A DNA stretch of 64,000 bases. Source: Amphiduros pacificus. Taxonomy: Eukaryota > Annelida > Polychaeta > Phyllodocida > Hesionidae. Each line of letters opens with the position of its first letter. The stretch's first letter is position 1. The position numbers and the translations under genes are program-made. The notes under the pieces were generated by a model, which did no database searches, was not told where the DNA came from, and saw only the letters and a program-made list of their open reading frames with translations. Positions 49,870-62,538 of this stretch are shown here, piece by piece. The stretch is taken from assembly GCA_949316495.1 (NCBI GenBank), contig OX439009.1, forward strand, positions 14,616,201-14,680,200. Direction: 5' to 3'.

Positions 49870-52800
49870 TTAACTGTCCATGGGCGTGGTCACGTTGGTA
49901 GAGGTTGCCGTGGAGGAGGAGGCAGTGGCAGATGGCAGTGATATAGAGGGCGCTGTGCTGGAAGAGGAGGAGGAGGATGCTAGCGTGGCCGTGGCACTCA
50001 CGACGGGGGTGGAGGCTGCTTTCTTTAAGCTGTCTAGATACTCCTGCTGTGACTGCGCCATCACCTGGGCGATAATATCATCCTCATCCCACTCTGATAG
50101 ACCTGCAACATCAGACCATACAGTGTAAGGTCATCCTCACATCAGCGCGACCTCATCTCCAAACATTTTAGATATGTATTCTCACTTTAGGATGGCACCC
50201 TCCAGACTACCCTCATTATGGGAGCCCAAAGAGTGGTAAGGTGATTTTTTTTTTAACAATCAAAGAGATACAAGAGATGTCCAATCTAACGATAGTGGAA
50301 GATGGCAAACAAGATATGTCTGCATTTCAACTTCACAAAACTACAGTAAAAATAATCATTATATGTTCAAATCAAATATTAATTGACTAAAAATATAATT
50401 TGTAAACTCATTATATGTTCAAATCAAATATTAATTGACTAAAAATATAATTTGTAAACTAGGGTGATTAAATTTTCCCCTCGAGTAATGTGTAGGTCAG
50501 GGTTGGGCAGAGGTCACAGAGGTGACCTCATGATAGGGCTGTTTACTAGTGTCATGAGGTCATTTATACCCAAGACAACTGGGATCAAAGGGACTCACCT
50601 AAGACGTGTGGTGGCAGATCATTCATTAGAGAGTTGGTCTCAGTAGGGAAGCCACCACCAGCTCCCTCTGGTGTCGGGCATCTCACCACTGCATTACTTG
50701 GCCCTGGTTGAGTTGGTGACAGACCTGTTGTGAGTAAATCAACTTTAAGTACAAAAATATTCAACACTTCACTTGCATATCTTAAATCAATTATACTATG
50801 AGTGCTGCATGCACATCTGGTTCGCTGACCAATCATGGCAGTCGAGACTATGGTGGGAGACAGTGGCAAATATTTTAACCAATCAGAGAGCAGCTAACCA
50901 AAAAATAAACAAAAGTGTCCATAGTAACAATGACCGGAAGCAGTGATCAAAAAGGAGGTCATGGCTCTCTCAGAATAAGTAATAAACAAATCATTACACA
51001 ACTAAGAGAAAGATGTTTGAATTAACTGGCAACAGTGTCATTTGGGGCAGCTACGGATGGTCTGGTAAAACATACTACTATTCTTGAACTATTTTGGTAT
51101 TTTTGTCAGAATATTTTTGTTTGTGACAAATTCTTTTTTTTAGGAATATTCCAATAAAGCTTACTGGATGATGATGACGGTTGTTGTTCTGTCTGGTCAG
51201 GTCGGTTGGGACTGTTCTGCCCTGATCCCGGGTTGCTACGGTTACGAGGTGATCTGGATGTGCGTGGCTCAGGCGATGCTACATTTTCCCACCAATTCTT
51301 TGATTCACTTGCTGAACTACAGGTGGCACTGGCGCTCCTTGGCTACCAAAAGGAATGTACATAATCGACTCGATTCATTTTTATTGATTACCTATCAATT
51401 GTAAATATTTTGAAAATAAAAGGTTTTTAGATTTTATATTCCATATTTCATATTGTATTTTATGGTGTATAAACAATATATAATTTTGCATATCTCTTAC
51501 CGACGTCTGCCTTTTGGCTCGTTTTTCGTTATCCCGGAGCCACTGCAGGTATGACTCACGAGCCACCTGCTCTTCAATCGACTCCTGAGTTAGTTCCCAG
51601 TCTGTCTCACGCAACTTATCCTCCAACATCGCCTAAAAATATAAAATATTTACTACTGATAACAGATCATGATATTTAAATGTTTACTGTTGATGACAGA
51701 TTTTGACTTCAAAATATAGTGCCGTGAAGTGCCTAGATATGATGTCAAGCAGTATCAAAATTGGGGCACAAAACCCGGGCAATAACAATAAGTGTCATCG
51801 CTCAGGTTTTATCATGAAGCTCCGATGCATTTTCAATATACAGATATCAGGGCAGCAATGAAGGTATGTGCTCAATCCTTTAATCTGGACTGAGAATTAT
51901 CTGGATTGTTACTTGCTGAAAAATCCTTGGGAAAACGAGATACCCTGTGACAAATTTGTCAAAAGAGTACTCTAAAAATCTGTGGTTTAAACAATCATAG
52001 GACCAGTTCCAACTGATACCTTGTGACAAATATCACAAAAGGCACTGTAAGAATCTATGGTATCAACAAAATCGTGGAAATATTTAGAGCTAGATCCCTT
52101 GATATATTAAAAGGTTGGTATCTAACCTAATGATCTAACTATTGTACAGTGTTTTGCAGTTGTTTTAAGTGCACTAGCACTCTCCTGTGTTATCTAAAGT
52201 GTTAAAGATTCAGCCCCCAGCTCCCATGCCAGTGGCCTGAATACAGATAACAAAGGATCATTCTCATAAGTGCCTTGATATTACATAAGCTAATGTAACT
52301 AGTGACCAAGGATCATAGGATCATTCTCCCCAATGTCTTTGTTATAACATAACCTTATATAACTTGCAAAACAAATGTTCAAAGAATCACACTCCATTTG
52401 TCCCATTTGAAAAGTCATAGAACATAGTAGCATATGAGTGGAAGTGGGGACAGAAGGACTGAAGAATGTAAGGACAGAAAGACGGACACTGGACAGACAG
52501 GATGATTACTAGGAGGTCATGGAACGAAACTGTCATTACACTTTTTCTCTTTCTTGATTTAATATGATTCAATACACATGACAAGACCATTTAGTACAAG
52601 TAAGTTGTAAGCTACCTTTTCAAGATGACAATCTTCTGATTTTTTTATTGCATCTTTCATTAGATTTTTGTCTGCCAACTGAAACAAATAGCAAAACATA
52701 TCTTTAAAAATTGCAGATCTTTATTATAATATTAGCTGAACAAAAGGAAAATTACTGTGATATTATCTTGAAATGAAAATATTATTTGATTTAACCATCA

Positions 52801-55800
52801 TAAGTAACCAAACTTTACCCTCAATCAACATGTCAAAGTCCAAATTTTATGTAATTTTACAAATCAGTTTCTATCATAAGATATGCATAAATGTTGAAAA
52901 TTCAGTGCACAACATGAACTAACTGACCCCTGGTTGATAACCTGGTAACCCCAGGCCGACGCCAATGGTTGCCTTGTAGGGATCCACCACTGAATTATAA
53001 TGCACATTGTTATGGTAACTAAGTCGGATAGGATCGTTATCCGTCTTGTAAGCACCACTGAATGTATTAATTGGTTCTGAAATTTTAAAAAAGACATTAT
53101 TATTAAATATGCGATAAACTTGCTCAAGGTAATCTAGTGGAAATGTTACAGACAATGGCAATGTAAAAATTATTGAGGCTGTGACCTTAAATAAACAGGT
53201 CAAGCTCGTATTTGAGAATATCAATTGCAAACGTTTGTGGGTTGTATCAGCACAACATCATGGAACAAAGTGGGTAAGAGATCAAGCCTGATATTATGTC
53301 ACCTGTACTATACTGGTAGACTTCTATTGGTCTGTTAAATAGCTCACTGAGCGCCTGCATCTCTATGTGGTTGCCATGGCATTGGTCCGTCTGCTTCCTC
53401 AACAGGTAGGCATTAAAATCTTCTGTAACATACTGGCGGAAAAAATCTGCATTCTTTTTCTGAAACAAGCAAATTAATACGTATTTTTTTTAAAAAATGA
53501 ACCCTTCATTATATTGCAAATTCTATTTTTTCATAAAAAATCTATTTGCTGAAATCAACGCCAATGAACCAAGAAAAGAAAAAGAAATCTTATTTCTTAT
53601 TGCCACAGGCCCCTAAAAAATAGTGGAGGAATGACATATTTGTTAAGGAACCAAGAAGAGAAAAAGAAATCTTGTTTCTTATTGCCACAGGCCCCTAATA
53701 AATAGGGGAGGAATGAGTTATTTAAATGTTTCAACAAGTTCCTATGTTTTCTTGTCACAGTGAAAATAACAATGAATATGAATTGAATAAAAATAAAATA
53801 ATTTGTAATGTACAAAGGAACTTTTTGAATTCTGAAAGGATAGTTCCAGAGTTTTCTTTTTAATTTTCTTTCAGTTTTGAGTGCTAAATAGTGATGCGAG
53901 GCTGCAAGGTAATGAGAAAAGATTTAATTTCCTTTACAGTGTTATCTGGAAAACACTTTTTCCAATTTATTATTGTTATTGGCTGGTATAAAATCTAAGA
54001 GTAAATCTAAGGTTAATTATACATCCCAGCCATAAACTCTCAGAAAAGCTAAATATGCACTGATGTCTTAAACTGTAGATAAAAGAATTAACCACGACTC
54101 AAAATCAGAGTATACGTACCATATATTCTACACAATTCTGACGTACAGCGGAATGCATCTCCTGATCCCCATACACTTGATCAGCTGAAAACCATATCCA
54201 GTTAGTTAATACACTGACGAAACTTCTCTACAACCTGCGTTTGCAACTTAAGCTGGCCCTGTTGCCCGGGGCAAGCAAATATTGAGGACTTTTCCAACTA
54301 ATTTCCATCATTTGACTGATTCAAAGAGGCTTTCAGGGCAAGCAACATTTCAAATCACATTTCACACATTTGCAAACAGACTTCATTATGAGGGTAAACT
54401 TTAAACTAAATGCATGATATTTTCAATATCTCGCTTGTATTTGAGGCAAATGTTTTTCTTGGCATCTTTCTTAGTTATGCAGACCATTTAACCACAGTTC
54501 TAGCAACTTTACTTACCAACAGCTCTGAATAAACATGCTCCATCTTGACCCATCTTTTTTATTGACATTCCATATTTCTCTTTTAAAGCTTTCTCAAACC
54601 AATGCTCCAACTACAATAAAAGAATAATATCTAAAAGGTAAATAACAACACTCAAAAAACAACATTTACTTTGAAATTCAAAGTTACCAGGTAATAAGAT
54701 GCATTAACCAGATAAACACACAAGTATTTGAAAATGAAATGATAATTTGGCCCTGAGGATTTATGATATTCAGCACTATGTAGCATGTTCAGTAGTGCTA
54801 AGTCCACAAAGCAGAGTTTAGGCTTACTCAATATTGTTCAGGTTGGTTAAGTATTTTCATTATGCTCAGCATGTATGTTCAGCAGAGAATCCTCATCTGG
54901 ACACAGCCATTACAAGTCTGGAATCATAACTTTGATCCATTTGCCACACACAAAATTCAAAGGAGAACATATTGATCCATTGTCAGGTTTCTCAAGTTTT
55001 TTTGGTTTCTGAGTACTGGCTACAAATGGCATCCGTAAATTGTCTCAAATGGATGTGCTCACAAATGCAGAGTTACAGGGACGGGTCTTTTATTTATAAA
55101 TGTAACTAATAAGTTAAACAGACTGCCTGAAATATGGCAAGTGCACTACTATGTGGTTTGGCTGAGGTTTGGGACTCATTTAATATGTTCTGTGCTGATT
55201 TTGGTCATATTTACCCAGAATTGCAGTTCAGATTATTCAGTCATTATTGCTGCAGTGTTTATGGTGCTCCACCATGGTCATTTTCTAGTGTCAAAATATA
55301 TGTACCATGGAGAAAAGCCCTGAGATGTTTATGAAGAGTTTCTTCAATGATTCACTGTGATATTATTGCAAGACTATCTAACTGTAGCTCATTACAGTTA
55401 AGTCTTATATTAGATTAAGGCATATAGATGTTATGGTGCTAAGCTATTGAAGAATGTGGGTTATTTGGCTCTGAGAAATAATTTTTCTGTATATTGCAAT
55501 AATTATAATGAAATTATAGGAATGGGCGCTAATCATGATTCCTGTAAAGGTGCCATTATCACTGAATGGAGAGATGGTATGAATCTAGATTTAAGCAGTA
55601 CTGTTACTGTTTTATATGAGATGATTGACAGCGGGAATGTGGTATTTTAACTTTATGTACAAACTGAACTTTTGTGTTTTAGTGCTTTTATATAACACAC
55701 ACCATATTTGCATTTTTAACTATGATTGAACTCTGTACACTGTAAATGCCATGTTATTTCATGTGTGAATAAAGATATTATCAAACAATTCTGACTGTGC

Positions 55801-58111
55801 CCATAGCATATCATTCTATATCATTTAGTGTAACTCAGTATTACCTATGCAAACCTATCGATGTTCATGAACATACTTTAATATTACCACATTTTCATAT
55901 CATGAATATCATCTAGACAAGCTATTGAATTTGTTACCACGGTGTAAATTAATGTCAAATACCAAACCAGGGCAGAGAGAAATACTATCTTCTTTTAGTT
56001 AGAGCCTAATATGTAATTATAAATTTATCAACTTTATGTTTATCATCTATTGGAACCAAAGTCTAACTGCAGGTAACAAAACAATATTCATGATCAGATC
56101 TGTGATCCCAAATTTGAGCAACTATCATTAGAAAATACCTAGTGTAGAAGGTTTGTTAGGCGTTTTTAAAATAATTATTTTAGATCAGTTCTGTGATGAA
56201 TACTGGTTTAGCAGTCTCTTGGACATCATGGTTTTAATAACAGGTCCAATCATGTCAATAGATTATGAGGTCAATTAATTTAGATTTTTGCAAAATTGAT
56301 AATTATTTTCTTGCCTTGTCCTGTCTGTGAGAAGCTTAATTATGCTTTTATTTCCTTGTTATACATTTGTCTGCAATTACATTTCTACTCAAGCTGTTTG
56401 ACCTTCTATGTCTCTGAGTTTATATGAGGTGAAGTAAGATTATTGTGAGCTGCTTTGCAAAATTGGTGACCATGAGCATTTAGTTTGTCAAAGCTAATTC
56501 TATTTTCACTCAATTTAGTCAGACAAGGGCATAACAACCAAGATAATTCAGCACTAATGAAATGATATTTATGCCATACTGTATGGTATAATATAGGCCC
56601 CAAATTTTCGAAATGTGCCTGACTAGATTGCACCTTGTGTTCAACTTTTTTCTTCAAGATTCCACCTTTAAAAGAAATATCATTTATGCTCAGAATAAAG
56701 TGAAGGTCTTCATAACACAATAAATAATTGGTTTAAGTTCTAACTGGCCAACTTGTGACAAAGGATACAGAAGGTACTTTCATAATCTATGTTATCAACA
56801 ATAAGAGTAGGCATGTATACAGCCAGATTCCTTGATACTAGATCCATTGTGCTGCAATTATACATTAAAAGGTTGATATCTGACCTTATGACCTAGCATT
56901 TGTACTCTGTGCAGCAGTCTGTTAAGTGTACTTACACTCTGATGTCTGATCAAATTTATAGACAATGTTGAATATTAAAGCCCCTGCCCCACCCCCATGT
57001 TTATGGCCTGAATACCCATATCAAACATAGCTGTCTGTGTGCCTTATAAAACACCACATGTATTGTTATTTCTTCCTGGCTTGTTATTGGTGTCAATGTT
57101 TGTGAAATTAAGAAATGATCATTTAAATACTGAAATTTTGAATGTCTTAATTTAAGTCATTTGATAATCATCACTTCAAACATGACTTATGCCAAGATCA
57201 TTCTGACATCATATGACAAGAGGACAGTGAAGTCCGAGTTACCCAAATCAACTGCCATTATTACAGAAAGAGGAGACATACAAACAACATTACATAGGCC
57301 GATTGCCGATCTCCATGTTGTTTTTTTCCCCCCATTGAAAAGTACACACCGGAACTGTACAACTTTACCGGAACCAGATCTGTACAACTCCACTATATTT
57401 AATCATTGGTCGGAGAAATTGGCAGGGGGCCTATGCACAACACCCACAGTCGAACAGCCATTGTGCAAACATGGCAGCACTCAAGTTTCTCAAATGTTTG
57501 AAATTAATAGTCGATATATTGGGACCTAAAACAGTTACGAAGTTAATGAAAACAGTTCTGAAATCTGAAGAAATATAGGTATGAACATGATTCAGGGTTG
57601 AAATGGTATATATACGGAGACAGACTTCAGCAACCATTTTTAAACCTTGCCCTTTAAAAAAAAGTTGGGCAAAAAATTTCCATTAGTTTACCTCTTCCAA
57701 ATTTTCCGGGTGCGGAGGAGGGACATATTCGTCTTCACTATTATATCCAGACTGCATTTCATCATCAAGTTCCATTTGACTCTGGGTTGGTGGAGGGGAC
57801 ACTGGGTTAGCACTGGAACAACTGGGTCGCTCCCTCTCATGACCTCTTTCATGGCGATGTTTTCTGACATTTCTATGAGGCGAGGATCGATGTCTTCTCT
57901 TGTTGTGATTGTTGGTGGTTTCATAGAGGCCACCTGGGTCATGAGTGGCCAGTCTTTCATGTCTGTCATCCCGGGAACTGGTTGCAACATGTCCAGTTGC
58001 CCTTGTTCGGGCACCCACTCTACTTTCTGGGGCAGCTGGCAGCTGCGAAAGCTCGCCCGCTTCTGCCTCGGTTTTCTCTTTCGTTTGCTTCTTTTTCGGT
58101 AAAATAGTCAT
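49870..58111 (-). CDS. OTUD5: OTU-domain deubiquitinase 5 (DUBA), 538 aa, ten coding exons
   Basis: Coding exons on the minus strand are 58111-57692, 54610-54517, 54184-54120, 53459-53303, 53076-52928, 52678-52616, 51632-51501, 51342-51165, 50724-50599 and 50102-49870. Phases agree throughout, with 1617 coding bases. Residues 1-140 are a basic, His/Arg-rich disordered region. It ends in SGYNSEDEY, whose Ser125 corresponds to the CK2-phosphorylated serine that activates human OTUD5. The OTU domain spans about 141-290, with DGACLFRAV (Asp163, Cys166) and HYNSVV (His271) as the catalytic set. [15 protein letters not shown] follows near 370. The C-terminus holds a ubiquitin-interacting-motif-like helix ([20 protein letters not shown]), then a long Ser/Thr/Ala tail that is not in the human protein. 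OTUD5 cleaves polyubiquitin chains on signalling and chromatin factors. Confidence 0.96.
50356..50459. repeat. exact 52-bp tandem duplication in the last OTUD5 intron
   Basis: The 52 bases starting TCATTATATGTTCAAATC at 50356 repeat without visible change at 50408-50459. Identity implies very recent origin or copy-number polymorphism. Confidence 0.95.
52014..52247. repeat. dispersed repeat family 2, copy A
   Basis: Resembles 56748-57020 in the same orientation at roughly two-thirds identity by eye, sharing CTTGTGACAAA, ATTAAAAGGTTG, ATCTAACCT and GTGGCCTGAATAC-type blocks. Its first 70 bases are also duplicated just upstream (from about 51942). Class unknown; it lies in an OTUD5 intron. Confidence 0.65.
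53566..53729. repeat. 82-bp tandem duplication in an OTUD5 intron
   Basis: GAACCAAGAAAAGAAAAAGA and the following sequence through GGCCCCTAA and GGAGGAATGA recurs 82 bases later with a few substitutions. Confidence 0.9.
55085..55795 (+). mobile_element. LINE 3' end (CR1/L2-like), antisense in OTUD5 intron 1
   Basis: The conceptual protein [20 protein letters not shown], then [14 protein letters not shown] and WRKALR, is the segment after the catalytic core of CR1/L2-like reverse transcriptases (YxxFVxYCxSFYGxxLWD, WRKxxRK). [18 protein letters not shown] and a final [10 protein letters not shown] and EMIDSG stretch, ending at a stop at 55648-55650, match the family's C-terminus. A 3' tail with AATAAA ends near 55795. 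It is interrupted and 5'-truncated. Confidence 0.8.
56748..57020. repeat. dispersed repeat family 2, copy B
   Basis: Partner of the copy at 52014-52247. Both lie in OTUD5 introns, in the same orientation. Copy B contains extra short insertions. Confidence 0.65.
57304..57430. repeat. dispersed repeat family 1, copy B
   Basis: Partner of 26050-26173, here in OTUD5 intron 1. The two copies have similar open frames on both strands, but differences are spread over all codon positions, so I do not read it as coding. Confidence 0.8.
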
Positions 58112-58229
58112 TTTAAATTGTTGTCTATACCTTACAAACTGTTACCTGATAAGTTATGGAGTTGACAGGCGTGGGAAAGCGGGTAAATTGGAGAAAATTT
58201 TGACACACTTCGAACAAAAGTTGGTTTTC

Positions 58230-58330
58230 TGTCACTTGGAAGGAAGATGGCGACTGGTTGGTGTGTGACGTCACGAGGTCAATTTACTAGGGATAGCTTA
58301 GTCGCTCAACTCCTACCTCGAAATAACCGA
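58230..58330 (-). promoter_or_regulatory. OTUD5 promoter
   Basis: About 120-220 bases upstream of the OTUD5 start codon lie a perfect CRE in a longer palindrome (GTGACGTCAC, core 58266-58273) and a YY1-type AAGATGGCG (near 58247). The sequence is locally CpG-richer than its surroundings. The transcription start is probably near 58200-58260. Confidence 0.6.
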
Positions 58331-58565
58331 AATATTATATTTTTGGGTCCAAAAAAACGATAACGAGCCGACATGTATTTGCCGGATTATGTGAAGTTAA
58401 ACTCGGACGTATACTTCATGCGAATTTTTCGAATTAAACAAGAACAAATCTTCAGTGGCTTTTTAGGCTTAGGTATTTATGCGTCATTTTGGTGAGCTCC
58501 CATCTGGAGGCTTAAAATTTTAAAGAAAATATGAGAAAATATGAGTGTTAAAATGATGGTTTAAC

Positions 58566-58597
58566 CTGAGAGCAATATAACTTATTATTGCTCTCAG
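58566..58597. repeat. dispersed palindrome, copy 2
   Basis: CTGAGAGCAATA, a five-base centre, then TATTATTGCTCTCAG: an imperfect version of the 34-bp palindrome at 2306. TTTAAC-like words flank both sides. Confidence 0.8.
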
Positions 58598-58738
58598 ATT
58601 TAACTTAATGAAAAATTAGGAAAAATTAGTTTTATCTCTATGTCCCTTTGTAAGTAGGTATTATGAGAATGAATAAGACAAGCAAATATGTTCCATAGAT
58701 TCCACAGCAGGGAAATACTTATTTTAACTGTGTTCATG

Positions 58739-58764
58739 CTGAGAGCAATAATAAATTTCTCTCA
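58739..58764. repeat. dispersed palindrome, copy 3 (one arm shortened)
   Basis: CTGAGAGCAATAATAAATTT is identical to the left part of the 2306 copy. The right arm then lacks ATTATTG and continues CTCTCA. The following TTTATG also matches the flank of copy 1. Confidence 0.75.
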
Positions 58765-61285
58765 TGTTTATGTCATCATGGTCTCAAGAAGATTTACTCT
58801 AATTCCAGTGAAGCAGATTATCACATTTTCTCATGTAAATATGCAAATAAAAGGAGTTTTTGGCTTTAAAAATATACGGTGTGTTCAAAAGTTTAAGTAT
58901 GTACTTTTGTGTTACTTTAGAATGGAGATGACAGCTTGATGTTCAGAAAGAAATATTAATATTATTTTACAGATCAAATAGGAATTTTACCACATTGGAT
59001 ATTATTATTGGTCGTGCTACAGCCACTGAAGTGAAAGATGGACTTCTATACCAGATACATTTAAAACAAATGTTTAAATATCTCTGTTTATACCTCTCCT
59101 GGTTTAGCTCGAGAATCTCTAGCAGTGAATTTGCCTTTTGTTTATTTTGGGCCTGGCGGCCATTTCACTGCCCCTAAGCTGCTCAAAAATGTTTAAAATG
59201 CAAATAAAATATAGCAGAAAATATCCTTAGGAAAGGGCTAGTTATTTAGGGAGTGGATGCCATGACTACTCCTGGTTCACACTGTGGTCAGCAGAGTTTG
59301 GTCAGAGCCTCTGCATGACTTCCCCTTTGTGCACATTGTGGTATGATGTCCTGTCGTTTTCTGACTAAAACCCACCATGTAAGTCAAAGGTTTGTTTTCG
59401 CTGCCAGATGCCCTTGATGCTCACCCTGGGCCACACGGCCCCAAACGGTACGACTATCTGCTGTTGGTTTATGAAGGATAAATCTTTTGTCAAATAAATA
59501 TAGATTTTTTGTGAATTTTAGCCAAATAAATATAGATTTTACAGCTGGTGTTAATATAGTAATTCCAACAAGTTCATTTAATTTCATGCAACGAGAGAGA
59601 TCTGTCTCCCTGAACACTGCACGAACTCATGTTCTTGTCCTTATCTCATACTTATCCATTGCAGATAGATGGGGTTTATCCTCAAAGCAAAGCAGTGAAA
59701 ACATGGTAATAAGTACAGAACTATGTTGTGTGTGGCTCATTTACGTTCTGAGCTCATTTACATAATGTAATTCTGCCTCAACTGGGTGAATAGTCATCAG
59801 TTTCGAGATTCCCACAAAGGTTTGCAGTCTCTGCCAACAGGGATCCCACCTGTCTGTGTTTCAAGGTCCCCATGACCCAAATCTGAAATGTCGTCTGCTG
59901 CAGGTCAAAACAAACCCAGACAGTCATCATGTTCATTTCAAAGAAATTAACACATGATTTGTTGAAGAACTGGCCTAAGACATGATTACATTTATTTTAT
60001 AATTGAGAAATTTTATGACATTTGTGCACAAACATATTTAAACAAGCGTTTTATTCATTTCAAAGGTATGTAAATATGAAAAGAATCTTAAAAGGAAAAT
60101 AGTTGGACAGAGGGGTGATCTGCAAAAAATATCTCGTAGGTGCACTCTCCTGAGGTATGAGATAATGATTTTTTTCTGTGACATTTTAAAACCCATAACA
60201 TTGAAAAAAAATGGTCAGGGTCATATTTGAGAATAAAAATGGTAGTCTTAAACGAGGTGTCTGTGTGGTAAAAAAAAGGAGACTTTAACTGAAATAGATG
60301 AAAATGTATTGGAAAATTGTTTGTTGACAGACGCATGGGGGTGCACCCACAGAGAGCAATACCATATCTTCTATGCTGTTTAGGTGGCGGAGAAATAAAA
60401 TATTATCTAAATTCCATATTTTTTAAAAACAAAATCGAATCAACAAGTTCTTTCTGGACATTGCTGTGGATTTATTAATCTTTCTTTTGAAATCGTAAAC
60501 AATCAACATCAAATACAATACAAAAAGAAATTATTGAATGATTGGCTCACTTGCCATTGGAGCATCTGTCCATTTTGACCATTGTAAATTTTTATGCAAA
60601 AATAAAAATACATGCACAGTTTAAGTACACCCGGCATCAAATTGCAAATAGGTGGCACTGTACTTTCTCATATATTACAATATAGTCTTTGGTATGAATA
60701 ATACAAGTTTATATTTCTGTGATAATATTCCCTGGTAGACATCAGTGTTACATCAGGTCACTCTACGTGCGAGCTTCCTTCAACACTTACTTGCCTTCGC
60801 TATGAGATTGGGAGAAAATAAGTATAAGGTGCGATAAAAAAATGACCTCTTAAAACAATGCAAAGAGGCCTGAGACTTGTACACCTGGCACAACTTCTTT
60901 GAAGATGAACCAATCTATTCTTAATGAGACAAGAGGTTGGTCTTCTTTAAAGTTATCATCGATCACAAAATCGTAATTTATCATAAAAATATACACTTCA
61001 CTTTGTCTGGAATGCACCCAGATCACATAAGGACCTTACAAAAGTCTGCATATCCACATCATTATACACAGGTCTTTGGCAATGGATTGCTGAGTGGTAC
61101 GGAATCACATACATCAAGTGATTTAAAACTAGGATGATATATTAATGTCTTGGACGGTATAACTGATCCCCTGAATGGGGGTTTAATAGGCACTGTGTGG
61201 CATTATTTGGCAAGAAGGAGGCCCCATGGATGGGAGCATATTCAAATTTGGTTGCTTTATCTTTGTATTTGAGTAGACAACGATG
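58765..61285. other. spacer between OTUD5 and the tetraspanin, no gene seen
   Basis: AT-rich, with short frames only. It may hold the 3' UTR of the tetraspanin (minus-strand AATAAA near 60476-60471). Nothing else is supported. Confidence 0.45.
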
Positions 61286-61289
61286 TGAC

Positions 61290-61915
<626 letters not shown>

Positions 61916-62317
61916 TGAGCGTGATCGGTATCAACGCCTGCGCCATCAAGTTCCTTCAGAAACAATCCAGTTATTTCTTCATCTTTTTCTTCAGATAAAC
62001 CTTCCGCCATTCCAACTTTATTCATTGATCCAGTGATCAGCATGTTCACCATCTTAATCAATGATATCCCCATAAGCAGAAACAAAACCTGCATGAGATA
62101 ATTGCTGAATGAACAATTTTAAAGATAGCCATCAATACACATATCTTTAGACAGGTGGAAATATATATCGAAACTTCTGTATTAATCTCAGAGTATATTA
62201 ATCAGTCGAATCCTGACATAAATTTGGTTACCCATGAACGTGACTAACATATTGTGAGCACATGAGGCATGCGTGATCAAATCAGTTCACCCCAGTGATA
62301 GCCTTTTGTGACCTTAT

Positions 62318-62538
62318 TTGGTCACGTTGGTGCTTGACCACAGGGGTGTTTGGCTCCAACAGTTTATTTGTATGTTTCCCGTGAATAATTGCAAGACAAA
62401 ATTTGACATGAAATTATCACCAGGTTCGTGGTCCGTACCACGTGATCACATGGCTCGTCCAATCATACCCAACGGTCACGCTGATCTTCAACCTGATTGG
62501 CCAATATCCGAGCAACAAATATACCCATCAACTGAAAG
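62318..62538 (+). promoter_or_regulatory. promoter-like patch with a plus-strand splice donor, inside the tetraspanin's last intron
   Basis: The patch is CpG-bearing in AT-rich intron. It contains an E-box CACGTG (near 62438), two CCAAT-type sites (CCAATCA near 62459 and GATTGGCCAAT near 62495), an inverted pair GTGACC/GGTCAC (near 62308-62325) and a good plus-strand donor (CTGAAAG before GTAAGT at 62539). It could start an antisense non-coding transcript; no partner exon is identified. Confidence 0.3.
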
